Part shown: positions 36,322-44,259 of the stretch, piece by piece | Layout: every line of letters begins with the position of its first letter | Numbering within the stretch: position 1 is the first letter of the stretch | Assembly: GCF_005405925.1 (NCBI RefSeq) | Contig: NZ_BJHV01000001.1 | Location: 9,052,001 to 9,116,000 of the forward strand | Direction: 5' to 3' | From: Streptomyces antimycoticus | Lineage (GTDB): Bacteria > Actinomycetota > Actinomycetes > Streptomycetales > Streptomycetaceae | Length of the DNA stretch: 64,000 nt | Translations under genes and position numbers: made by a program | The notes under the pieces: generated by a model | Databases searched by the model: none | What the model was told of the DNA's origin: nothing | What the model saw: only the letters and a program-made list of their open reading frames with translations

Positions 36322-36777
36322 ATGTCCGCATACACCGCCCGCATCGGCGCGGCGCTCGCCGCCGGCTGCGCGCTCGCCCTGCTGTACCCGGCGACGCCCG
36401 CCGGTGCCGCGGGCTCCGTACACCTTTCCAAGATCTACTACGACTCGCCCGGCACGGACGACCGGAGCACCTCCAGCCTCAACGGCGAGTACGTCCAGAT
36501 CAAGAACTCCACCTCGCGCGGGGTCAGCCTCAAGGGGTGGGTGCTCGTCGACGCGAGCAACCACAAGTACACCTTCCCGAGCCACACCCTCGGCGCGGGC
36601 AAGACCGTGACCGTCCGGACCGGCATCGGATCCGACACCTCGGCCACCAAGTACCAGGACCGCCGGGCGTACGTCTGGAACAACGACGCCGACAAGGCCA
36701 CCCTCCGCAAGACCGGCGGCTCCACGGTCGACACCTGCTCGTACAACAGCAGCCGGGTCGACTACAAGATCTGCTGA
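36322..36777 (+). CDS. Small secreted lamin-tail-domain protein
   Basis: A 151-residue protein: signal peptide ending near AGA (LAAGCALALLYPATPAGAAG), then a single lamin tail domain, VHLSKIYYDSPGTDD, LNGEYVQIKNSTSRGVSLKGWVLVDASNHKYTFPSHTLGAGKTVTVRTG in pieces, and VWNNDADKATLRKTGGSTVDTCSY. Two Cys near the end (TCSYN, KIC) could form a disulfide. ATG at 36322 is chosen for AAGGGGGGA; ATG 36298 is in frame. The domain is often attached to secreted nucleases in bacteria; here it stands alone, so its role is unclear (surface or matrix binding is a guess). Confidence 0.85.
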   Translation: MSAYTARIGAALAAGCALALLYPATPAGAAGSVHLSKIYYDSPGTDDRSTSSLNGEYVQIKNSTSRGVSLKGWVLVDASNHKYTFPSHTLGAGKTVTVRTGIGSDTSATKYQDRRAYVWNNDADKATLRKTGGSTVDTCSYNSSRVDYKIC

Positions 36778-36869
36778 GCGCCCGCCGCGCGGGGGCGCGG
36801 CGCAGCCGGTGACGTCCCGCGGCCCGGACGACAATGGGGGTGTCGAGGGAGGAGAGCCGGTGAGCGGCC

Positions 36870-39284
36870 GTGGCGGACTGGGTGTGGGAGTACGAGGGCT
36901 ATGAGCCCGGCGAGGAGCGGCTGCGCGAGTCGCTGTGCACGCTCGGCAACGGCTATCTCGCCACCCGGGGCGCGGCCTCCGAGGCGGCCGCCGATGAGAC
37001 GCACTACCCGGGCACCTATGTGGCGGGCTGCTACAACCGGCTGACGTCGGTGATCGGCGGACGGCGGGTCCAGAACGAGGACCTGGTCAACCTGCCGAAC
37101 TGGCTCCCGCTGCGCTACCGCGTCCACGACCCGCAGCGGCCCGCCGGCACCGGCGGCTGGCTCACACCCGACGGGGACGAGCTGACCGGCTATCGGCAGA
37201 CCCTCGACCTCCGGCACGGCACCCTCCTGCGGCGGCTGCGGTACACCGACCGGCACGGCCGGGTGCTCCACGTCGACCAGGAGCGGCTCGTCCACATGGG
37301 CGATCCGCACCTGGCGGCGATGCGCATCACCTTCCGGGCCGAGGGCTGGTCCGGCACCGTCGAGCTGGAGTCGGGGCTCGACAGTGCCGTGGCCAACACC
37401 GGCGTGGCCCGTTACGCCGCGCTGTCCGGCCGCCATCTCATCGACCGTCGCACCGGCGCCGCGGGCCCCGACACCGTCTGGCTGAGCTGCCGTACCACCA
37501 CCTCCGAGGTGCGCGTGGCCATGGCCGCGCGCACCCGGGCCGTCCGCGGCGCGCCCACCGGCAGCGGGCAGCGGCTCACCGAGAGCGCGGTGCTGCGCAC
37601 TCTGACCGTGCCGGTCGCGCCGGACGCTCCGGTCACCGTGGAGAAGACCGTGGCGGTGTACACCTCCAAGGACCCCGCGATGAGCGATCCGACCCAGGCC
37701 GCCCTCGACGGAGTCGCCCGGGCGCCGGAGTTCGGGAAGCTGCTCGCCTCCCACCACACCGCATGGGAACACCTGTGGCGCGAGGCGGCGTTGGAGGTCC
37801 CCGGTGAGGCGGGCCACGTCCTTCGGCTGCACCTGTTCCACATCCTGCAGACGCTCTCGCCGCACACCGCGGAGCTGGACGTGGGCGTCCCGGCCCGCGG
37901 CCTCCACGGCGAGGCGTACCGCGGCCATGTCTTCTGGGACGAGCTCTTCGTGCTGTCGTATCTGAACCTCCACTTCCCCGAGGTGTCCCGGGCCCTGCTG
38001 CACTACCGCCACCGGCGGCTGCCCCAGGCGTGCCGCGCCGCCGCGGACGCCGGGCGGGCCGGGGCGATGTATCCGTGGCAGAGCGGCGGCGACGGGCGTG
38101 AGGAGACCCAGACGCTGCATCTGAACCCGCGCTCCGGCCGCTGGCTGCCGGACCACTCCCGGCTGCAGCACCATGTGGGCTCGGCGGTGGCGTACAACGT
38201 GTGGCAGTACTGCCAGGCCAGCGGCGACACCGACTTCCTGTACACCAAGGGCGCGGAGATGCTGGTGCAGATCGCCCGCTTCTGGGCGGACACCGCCGTG
38301 CTGGATCCGGACCACGCGCGGTACCGCATCCGTGGGGTGGTCGGGCCCGATGAGTACCACGACGGCTATCCCGGCACCGACCGCCCCGGCATCGACGACA
38401 ACGCGTACACCAACGTCACCGCCGCCTGGGTGCTCGACCGGGCCCTGGAGCTGGCCCGCACCCTGCCCGAGCCGCGCCGCCGCGAGCTGTTCGAGCGGGT
38501 GGGCCTGGACCGCGCCGAGCCGGAGCGCTGGGAGGACGTCTCACGGCGGCTGCTGGTCCCCTTCCACCGGGGCATCATCAGCCAGTTCGAGGGCTACGGG
38601 GAGCTGGCCGAACTCGACTGGGACGGCTACCGCGCCCGCTACGGCGACATCCGCCGGCTGGACCGGATCCTGGAGTCCGAGGGCGACTCCGTCAACCGCT
38701 ATCAGGCCTCCAAACAGGCCGACGCGCTGATGCTCGGCTACCTCTTCGCCCCCGCCGAGCTGGCGGGCCTCTTCCGGCGGCTCGGCTACGCCCTGGACGA
38801 CGACGTCTGGGGGGCCACCGTGGCCTACTACCTGCCCCGGACCAGCCACGGCTCGACCCTCAGCGAGCTGGTCCACGGCTGGGTGCTGGTGCGGGCGCGC
38901 CGGGCCGAGGCATGGCGGCACTGCCAGGAGGCGCTGCTCGGCGACGTGGCGGACGTCCAGGGCGGCACCACCGGCGAGGGCATCCACCTCGGCGCCATGG
39001 GCGGCACCCTCGATCTGGTGCAGCGCGGCCTGACCGGGCTGGAGACCCGCGAGGACGCGCTGTGGCTGGACCCGGTGCCGCTCCCCGAGCTGTCCGGGCT
39101 GTCGGAGTACCGCTTCTCGGTGCGCTATCGCGGCCACTGGGGGGTCGCCCTGCGGGTGCGGGCCGGGAGGCTGTGGATCAGTGTGCCGGACTCGGAGGAG
39201 TCCCCGATCGAGGTGCGGCTCGCCGACCGCTCGCTGAGCGTCGCCCCGGGGGAATCCCGCTGGGTTCCGCTGCCGCCCGGCTGA
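36870..39284 (+). CDS. GH65 glycoside phosphorylase/hydrolase
   Basis: An 804-residue protein of the maltose/trehalose/kojibiose phosphorylase family. Domains: N-terminal beta-sandwich (WVWEYEGYEPGEERLRESLCTLGNGYLATRG), (alpha/alpha)6 barrel with HVFWDELFVLSYL and the catalytic Glu in VVGPDEYHDG, then KQADALMLGYL and the C-terminal beta domain. GTG at 36870; the nearest GGAGGA is 16 bases upstream, rather far. The usual partner beta-phosphoglucomutase (HAD) gene is not adjacent. No signal peptide, so cytoplasmic. Which disaccharide is cleaved is not decidable here. Confidence 0.92.
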   Translation: MADWVWEYEGYEPGEERLRESLCTLGNGYLATRGAASEAAADETHYPGTYVAGCYNRLTSVIGGRRVQNEDLVNLPNWLPLRYRVHDPQRPAGTGGWLTPDGDELTGYRQTLDLRHGTLLRRLRYTDRHGRVLHVDQERLVHMGDPHLAAMRITFRAEGWSGTVELESGLDSAVANTGVARYAALSGRHLIDRRTGAAGPDTVWLSCRTTTSEVRVAMAARTRAVRGAPTGSGQRLTESAVLRTLTVPVAPDAPVTVEKTVAVYTSKDPAMSDPTQAALDGVARAPEFGKLLASHHTAWEHLWREAALEVPGEAGHVLRLHLFHILQTLSPHTAELDVGVPARGLHGEAYRGHVFWDELFVLSYLNLHFPEVSRALLHYRHRRLPQACRAAADAGRAGAMYPWQSGGDGREETQTLHLNPRSGRWLPDHSRLQHHVGSAVAYNVWQYCQASGDTDFLYTKGAEMLVQIARFWADTAVLDPDHARYRIRGVVGPDEYHDGYPGTDRPGIDDNAYTNVTAAWVLDRALELARTLPEPRRRELFERVGLDRAEPERWEDVSRRLLVPFHRGIISQFEGYGELAELDWDGYRARYGDIRRLDRILESEGDSVNRYQASKQADALMLGYLFAPAELAGLFRRLGYALDDDVWGATVAYYLPRTSHGSTLSELVHGWVLVRARRAEAWRHCQEALLGDVADVQGGTTGEGIHLGAMGGTLDLVQRGLTGLETREDALWLDPVPLPELSGLSEYRFSVRYRGHWGVALRVRAGRLWISVPDSEESPIEVRLADRSLSVAPGESRWVPLPPG

Positions 39285-39415
39285 ACCCGCGGGCTGGACC
39301 GGTGGGCTGACCCCGCGGGATGGCCCGGTGGGCGGCTGGACCCGCGGGCTGGACGCGCGGGGTGGACCGGTGGGCTGGACCCGCGGACTGAACCCGAGGG
39401 CTGGACCCTGGGTGG
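39285..39415. repeat. Degenerate GGCTGGACCCGCGG tandem repeats
   Basis: Between the convergent GH65 and MatC-like genes the sequence is built of about eight imperfect 13-16 base units of the type GGCTGGACCCGCGG and GGCTGGACCGGTG. The unit also resembles the last bases of the GH65 gene (GGCTGAACCCGCGG). No gene is present. Confidence 0.75.
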
Positions 39416-39433
39416 GATTCCCCGTCGGCCCGC

Positions 39434-40705
39434 TCAGCCGAGGCCGGGGACCACCAAGGCCAGCCAGACGATCGGGGGCACCGCGACCACCATGATCCCG
39501 CCGTAGACCATCAACTGCCGGAAGAACCGGTCCCGGTCCACATCCGGCGCGTTGGCCAGCACCAGCGCCCCGTTGGTCGAGAAGGGGCTGACGTCGACGA
39601 CGGTCGCCGACACCGCGAGGGCCGCGATCATCCCCACCGCGCCGATGTCGCCCTGGGCCAGGAAGGGAACGGCGAGCGGGATCAGCGCGCCCATGATGCC
39701 CACCGAGGAGGCGAAGGCGGAGACGATCGCGCCGATGTAGCAGAGCAGCAGGGCGGCGAGCAGCGGAATCCCGATGTCGCTGACCGCCTTGCCCGCGTAG
39801 TCGATGGTGCCCATCTCGTCCAGCACCCCGACATAGGTGAGCACACCGCAGATCAGCAGCACGGTGGGCCAGGTGACCTCGTTCACGGCCTTCTTGCCGT
39901 GGTCCGGCCAGAAGACGCTCAGGGCCACGGCGAGGGTGATCGAGGTGAGCCCGGCGTCCAGGTCGAAGGCGAGCACCGCGACCACCAGCACCACCAGCGC
40001 GCTCAGCGTGGCGATACGGGCCGGGGTGAGACGGCCCTCCGCGTCGGCCGGTGCCTCCCCGGCCCCGTCCGCCCGCTCCTCCCCGGCGGCGACGGCGGTC
40101 CTGGGGAGCTTCAGCCCGCCGCAGACGACGAAGACGACGGCGGCGATGATCAGGTTGACCACCAGGCTCGCGAGGAACAGCGTGACCTCGTTGCCGGGCA
40201 GCTTCTCCCGGTCCACGATGCCGTTGACGATCGAGCCGTAGATGCTGATGGGGGAGAAGCCGCCGCCCTGGGCGCCGTGCACCACCATGGCCCCCATCAG
40301 CAGCGGGCTGATGCGGTACCGCGCGGCGAAGGAGAGCGCGAGAGGGGCGACGATCGCGACTGCCGCCGGACTCACCGCGCCGATCGCGGTCAGCACCCCG
40401 CTGATCGCGAACATCACCCAGGGGATCAGCGCGACCCGCCCGCCCACCATCCGGATCGAGGCGTGCACCAGCCAGTCGGTGGTGCCGTTCGCCCGGGCGA
40501 GGGCGAACAGATACGTCACCCCGACCAGGACCACGAACAGATCGCCCGGGAACCCGGCGAAGATGTGGTCCGCGCTGAAGTCGGCGACCAGCTCGCCCAC
40601 GCCGAAGGCGGCGGCGAAGGACAGGGCGCCCATGTTGATCGAACGGGTGGTGGCGATGACGAAGACCACCACCAGCACGAGTATCGAGATCAATTCGTCG
40701 GACAT
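39434..40705 (-). CDS. MatC-like dicarboxylate carrier (SLC13-type permease)
   Basis: A 423-residue membrane protein with about 11-12 helices. N-terminal segment (LISILVLVVVFVIATTRSINMGALSFAAAF) matches the MatC N-terminal domain; HGAQGGGFSPISIYGSIVNGIV and SSVGIMGALIPLAVPFLAQG are the two symmetric substrate-loop regions of the ion transporter superfamily. A charged cytoplasmic loop of about 30 residues (AAGEERADGAGEAPADAEG) separates the halves. ATG 40705 with GGGAG. The divergent GntR regulator is the likely controller. MatC is a malonate carrier; here malonate or another dicarboxylate. Confidence 0.88.
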   Translation of the reverse strand: MSDELISILVLVVVFVIATTRSINMGALSFAAAFGVGELVADFSADHIFAGFPGDLFVVLVGVTYLFALARANGTTDWLVHASIRMVGGRVALIPWVMFAISGVLTAIGAVSPAAVAIVAPLALSFAARYRISPLLMGAMVVHGAQGGGFSPISIYGSIVNGIVDREKLPGNEVTLFLASLVVNLIIAAVVFVVCGGLKLPRTAVAAGEERADGAGEAPADAEGRLTPARIATLSALVVLVVAVLAFDLDAGLTSITLAVALSVFWPDHGKKAVNEVTWPTVLLICGVLTYVGVLDEMGTIDYAGKAVSDIGIPLLAALLLCYIGAIVSAFASSVGIMGALIPLAVPFLAQGDIGAVGMIAALAVSATVVDVSPFSTNGALVLANAPDVDRDRFFRQLMVYGGIMVVAVPPIVWLALVVPGLG

Positions 40706-40821
40706 CGACGGCTCCCGTCACGGGGACCCGGTCGGCGGACCGGGGACGGTCGGGCCAAGTGGCCTGCTGGCTGACTCACGTTGGGGGCCGGGTGGTTCAG
40801 CAGTCAAGACATCGGTGGCAG

Positions 40822-40836
40822 ATTGGCTCAGCCAAT
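40822..40836. promoter_or_regulatory. Perfect palindrome in the MatC-GntR divergent region
   Basis: ATTGGCT-C-AGCCAAT, seven-base perfect arms around one base, about 100 bases upstream of both start codons. A candidate binding site for the GntR/FadR regulator or another protein. Confidence 0.5.
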
Positions 40837-40852
40837 TGACCAATGCTCCACC

Positions 40853-40865
40853 GGTCCGTCAGACC
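40853..40865. promoter_or_regulatory. GntR/FadR-type operator candidate
   Basis: GGTCCGTCAGACC has arms GGTC and GACC, close to the TGGTNNGACCA-like operators bound by many FadR-subfamily repressors. It lies 72 bases before the GntR start at 40937, consistent with autoregulation and with control of the divergent carrier. Confidence 0.5.
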
Positions 40866-40936
40866 ACCGCACCATCCCTCCACCCAGTGCTACGCTGCGA
40901 ATCGGGGCCATCACAAACCGCGATGGGGGAGCCCGT

Positions 40937-41647
40937 ATGGCCGGGGATGCGCTGCGCCCGATGAACCGTCAGCGTCTGTACGAGCAGGTGCTGGAGAGGC
41001 TGCGCGCCTACGTCGAGGAGGGCGGGCTGCGCGCGGGCGACCGGCTGCCGACCGAGCGCGAGCTGGCCCAGCGCCTCGGCATCAGCCGCGCCTCCGTCAA
41101 GCAGGCCATCGTCGTCCTCGAGGTGCAGGGGCTGGTCGAGGTGCGCCAGGGCGGCGGTATGTGCCTGCTGCGCGACAGCCTCGACACCGAGCCCGTCGAG
41201 CGACTGGTGGAGCGCCGCCGCAGGCTGCCCGATGTGCTCGACGCCCGCGAGGCGTTGGAGACCAAGCTGGCCGAACTCGCCGCCGAGCGCCGCACCGACG
41301 ACGACCTCATGGCCCTCCAGCAGGCCCTGATCTGGATGGAGGACGAGATCGAGTCCGGGCGCCACGGCGTCGAGGGCGACCGCCGTTTCCACGCCGCCGT
41401 CACCGCGGCCGCGCACAGCCCGCTGCTCGGCGAGTTCATGCGCTCGATCGCCGACCAGATCGCCGAGAGCCGCGAGGAGTCGCTGCGCCAGCCCGGCCGC
41501 CCCAGGCGTTCGCTCGGCCAGCACCAGAGCATCCTGGACGCCATCGCCGAGCGCCGCCCCAAGGCCGCCGCCGCGGCCATGCGCCGCCATGTCCGCACCG
41601 TCGCCCAAGTGCGGCTGCTCAACTGGAATCCGGACGACGCCACCTGA
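40937..41647 (+). CDS. GntR-family regulator, FadR subfamily
   Basis: A 236-residue repressor: winged helix LYEQVLERLRAYVEEGGLRAGDRLPTERELAQRLGISRASVKQAIVVLEVQGLVEVRQGGG in pieces, then an all-helical FCD ligand domain with metal-ligand style residues (LDAREALETKLAELAAERR, DRRFHAAVTAAAHSPLL, QHQSILDAI, AMRRHV). ATG at 40937 follows GGGGAG. Divergent from the MatC-like carrier with palindromes between, so it likely regulates that carrier in response to a carboxylate. Confidence 0.92.
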   Translation: MAGDALRPMNRQRLYEQVLERLRAYVEEGGLRAGDRLPTERELAQRLGISRASVKQAIVVLEVQGLVEVRQGGGMCLLRDSLDTEPVERLVERRRRLPDVLDAREALETKLAELAAERRTDDDLMALQQALIWMEDEIESGRHGVEGDRRFHAAVTAAAHSPLLGEFMRSIADQIAESREESLRQPGRPRRSLGQHQSILDAIAERRPKAAAAAMRRHVRTVAQVRLLNWNPDDAT

Positions 41648-41738
41648 GCCCGCCGCGGCATCCGTTTCCGAGTGTGACCGATCACGGTCTTGGTCTGGAC
41701 TTTCCCCCGTGGCTCGCTAGGCTCGGCGCGATCGACAC

Positions 41739-41754
41739 GTGAAAGCGCTCTCAC
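41739..41754 (+). promoter_or_regulatory. LacI-type operator before the secreted protease gene
   Basis: GTGAAAGCGCTCTCAC is a 16-base palindrome with central GCGC and one mismatched pair, the shape of LacI/GalR-family operators (TGAAAGCGCTTTCA). It ends 24 bases before the protease ATG, a position where a repressor would block transcription. No LacI-type gene is in the window. Confidence 0.55.
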
Positions 41755-41778
41755 CTGCCGAACCGAAGGGGAACTTCC

Positions 41779-42972
41779 ATGAGACGGAAGCCCGTTGTCC
41801 GTGCCGGACTGTCCGCACTCCTCGTCCTCGGTGCCCTCTCGGGCGCCGGCGGGGCCTTCTCGACCGCCGCAGCGGCATCCGGCGCCGCCGCCCCCGCGGC
41901 GGAGCCCGCCGCCGCGTCGGCGCCGTCCGCCACGCTCGTCCGCGCGCTCGGCCGGGACCTCGGCCTGACCGCGGACCAGGCGCGCGAGCGGCTGACCCAG
42001 GAGGCCGCCGCCATGAAGCTGGAGCCCAAGGCCGAGCGTGCCGCGGGCGCCTCCTACGGCGGCTCCTGGTTCGATGCGAGCAGCGGAAAGCTGGTCGTCG
42101 GCGTCACCAGCGCCGAGCGGACCGCGCCGGTACGGGCCACGGGCGCCACCACCCGGATCGTGAAGCACAGCGCCGACGCGCTCGACGCGGCCAAGGCGCG
42201 CCTCGATGACAAGGCCCGTAAGAAGGCCGCCCCGGCCGGGGTGAGCAGCTGGAGCGCCGACCCCCGCGCGGGCGGCGTCGTGGTCAAGGTCCGTGAGGGC
42301 AGCGAGCGCGACGCCGCCGTGCGCGCCTTCCTCCGCGAGGCCGAGCGCTCGTCCTCGGTCCCGGTCACCGTCGAGAAGGCCCCCGCCCAGGCGCCGACGA
42401 CCTTCGCCGCCGGTACGGTCGGCGGCGACCCGTACTACACCGGCAACGTCCGCTGCTCCATAGGCTTCTCGGTCCAGGGCGGCTTCGTCACCGCCGGACA
42501 CTGCGGCCAGGCCGGGGGCTCCGTCAGCGGCTGGGACGGCTCGTACATCGGCAACTTCCAGGGCTCCTCCTTCCCCGGCAACGACTACGCCTACGTCAGC
42601 GTCGGCAGCGGCTGGTGGACCGTGCCGGTGGTGCTCGGCTGGGGTACCGTTCCCGACCAGCTGGTCCGCGGCTCCGCCGAGGCCCCGATCGGCGCCTCCA
42701 TCTGCCGTTCCGGCTCCACCACCCACTGGCACTGCGGCACGGTCCTGGCCAAGAACGAGACCGTGAACTACAGCCAGGGCGCCGTGTACGAGATGACCAA
42801 GACCAGTGTGTGCGCCGAGGGCGGTGACTCCGGAGGCTCGTTCATCAGCGGCGACCAGGCCCAGGGCGTGACCTCGGGCGGCTGGGGCAACTGCTCCAGT
42901 GGCGGCGAGACCTGGTACCAGCCGATCAACGAGATCCTGTCGGTGTACGGCCTGCGGCTGCACACCGCCTGA
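41779..42972 (+). CDS. Secreted S1 protease, streptogrisin/alpha-lytic type
   Basis: A 397-residue pre-pro-protease. Signal peptide (LSALLVLGALSGAGGAFSTAAAA), alpha-lytic type prodomain (residues about 50-210, LGLTADQARERL through VPVTVEKAP), then a mature domain starting near TFAAGTVGGDPYY. Catalytic triad: His in FVTAGHCG, Asp in NDYAYVSV, Ser in CAEGGDSGGSF; disulfide Cys pairs match streptogrisins. No chitin-binding tail, unlike streptogrisin C. ATG 41779 with AAGGGG. The prodomain acts as a folding chaperone in the family. Followed by a strong terminator. Confidence 0.94.
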   Translation: MRRKPVVRAGLSALLVLGALSGAGGAFSTAAAASGAAAPAAEPAAASAPSATLVRALGRDLGLTADQARERLTQEAAAMKLEPKAERAAGASYGGSWFDASSGKLVVGVTSAERTAPVRATGATTRIVKHSADALDAAKARLDDKARKKAAPAGVSSWSADPRAGGVVVKVREGSERDAAVRAFLREAERSSSVPVTVEKAPAQAPTTFAAGTVGGDPYYTGNVRCSIGFSVQGGFVTAGHCGQAGGSVSGWDGSYIGNFQGSSFPGNDYAYVSVGSGWWTVPVVLGWGTVPDQLVRGSAEAPIGASICRSGSTTHWHCGTVLAKNETVNYSQGAVYEMTKTSVCAEGGDSGGSFISGDQAQGVTSGGWGNCSSGGETWYQPINEILSVYGLRLHTA

Positions 42973-43003
42973 CGGGGCGATACGGCGGCAATACGGCGAC
43001 AAA

Positions 43004-43037
43004 GCGACGGGGCGGGCCCGGCGGCCCGCCCCGTCGC
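43004..43037. terminator. Bidirectional terminator between the protease and laccase genes
   Basis: Perfect 15-base stem GCGACGGGGCGGGCC (43004-43018) with GGCCCGCCCCGTCGC (43023-43037) and a four-base loop. It lies between convergent genes, 32 bases after the protease stop and 15 after the laccase stop, and can serve both. Confidence 0.85.
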
Positions 43038-43051
43038 GATCGTTTCCGCGC

Positions 43052-44056
43052 CTATCCGTGCTGGTGTGCGGACAGCCCATGCGGGTCGTGGCCGGGGATG
43101 GTGCCGTCGGCCTTGGCGACCAGGAACAGCCCGGCCATGCCCATGTCGGAGTGGCTCTGGACATGGCAGTGATACATCCAGGCGCCGGCGCCGACGTTCT
43201 CCCCGGCGATCACCTGGAAGCCGAAGGAGTCGGCCGGCCCGGTGATCTTGTTGTCGATGACCCGGCTCACATCGTCCGGGCCTGCCAGCAGCCCGGTGCG
43301 GTTGTCCGCCCAGCGGTGCCCGTGCATATGGAAGGTGTGGTAGTACTCGCCGTGCGTGATCATGATGATCTCGACGCGGTCGCCCACCGTCGCCCGGAAC
43401 TCGGGCGCTTCATGCCCCGCCTTGTTGTTGATCGTCATGTCATTGAAGACGATGGTGAACTGCTTGTCCGGCAGGATGTCGCCAGCCCGCCGCACCACCA
43501 CGGGGCCGTACAGCCCCTTCCGGAGGCCGCCGGTGCCGTGCGGGGTGCCCACCGCGTGGTCGTGGTAGTGCCAATAGCCCGCGCTGCCCGGCCGCCAGGT
43601 GCCGTCGGCGCGCTTGCCCGGGGCGTGGGTGCGCCAGGTGTAGGTGCGGGTGCCGCCCGGCTCCACGGCGCTGCGGTTGAGCTGGGTGCCGTCGCTGGCC
43701 ACGTCGTAGTCCAGACCGTGCACATGGAGGCTGGCCGTGACGTCCATGGTGTTCTCGAACTCGATGTGCAGGGTGTCGCCCTCGGTCAGCTCGATCAGCG
43801 GACCGGGGATGGTGGCCTTGCCCTTCTCTAGCCCATAGCCCATCTGGCCGTCCGGCAGCTTCTCGGCGTAGAGCTTGAGATGGCGGACCGCCCCGCCCGC
43901 GGTCGCCGTCCGGACCGTGCCGGACGGGGTCTTCGGCGCCTTCGCGGCGGCGGAGGTGGTGAGGGCCAGCGGTCCGACGGCCGCGGCGGCCGCGCCGCCG
44001 GTGAAGAGCCGTCTGCTGAGACCGCGTCTGGAGGTGATGCCGGGTGCGTCGCTCAT
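43052..44056 (-). CDS. Small two-domain laccase (multicopper oxidase)
   Basis: A 334-residue exported copper oxidase. Tat-type signal with [18 protein letters not shown]; copper ligands in [32 protein letters not shown] and [13 protein letters not shown] (Cys-His with Met as axial T1 ligand). Length and layout match the Streptomyces SLAC/EpoA two-domain laccases, which work as trimers and oxidize phenols or small reductants with O2. ATG 44056 follows GGGAG. Divergent from the sugar dehydrogenase gene at 44260. Confidence 0.95.
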   Translation of the reverse strand: MSDAPGITSRRGLSRRLFTGGAAAAAVGPLALTTSAAAKAPKTPSGTVRTATAGGAVRHLKLYAEKLPDGQMGYGLEKGKATIPGPLIELTEGDTLHIEFENTMDVTASLHVHGLDYDVASDGTQLNRSAVEPGGTRTYTWRTHAPGKRADGTWRPGSAGYWHYHDHAVGTPHGTGGLRKGLYGPVVVRRAGDILPDKQFTIVFNDMTINNKAGHEAPEFRATVGDRVEIIMITHGEYYHTFHMHGHRWADNRTGLLAGPDDVSRVIDNKITGPADSFGFQVIAGENVGAGAWMYHCHVQSHSDMGMAGLFLVAKADGTIPGHDPHGLSAHQHG

Positions 44057-44259
44057 CGTTCTCCCAAATCGCTGTGGATCCCCTGCCGTTGACGATGCGC
44101 AGATGCCCCGGGGTGCTTTCACGGTAGCCGGGGGCGGCCCGTTCATCCACACTCAGGACAAAGTTCGTTGAGTTGCGGTCATAGCTATTGGCGGGTTGCG
44201 AAAAGCCGTCTAGCTTCCTTCAGCGGTGGTTTCCGTGATGTGAGAGGGATGGGTGACCC

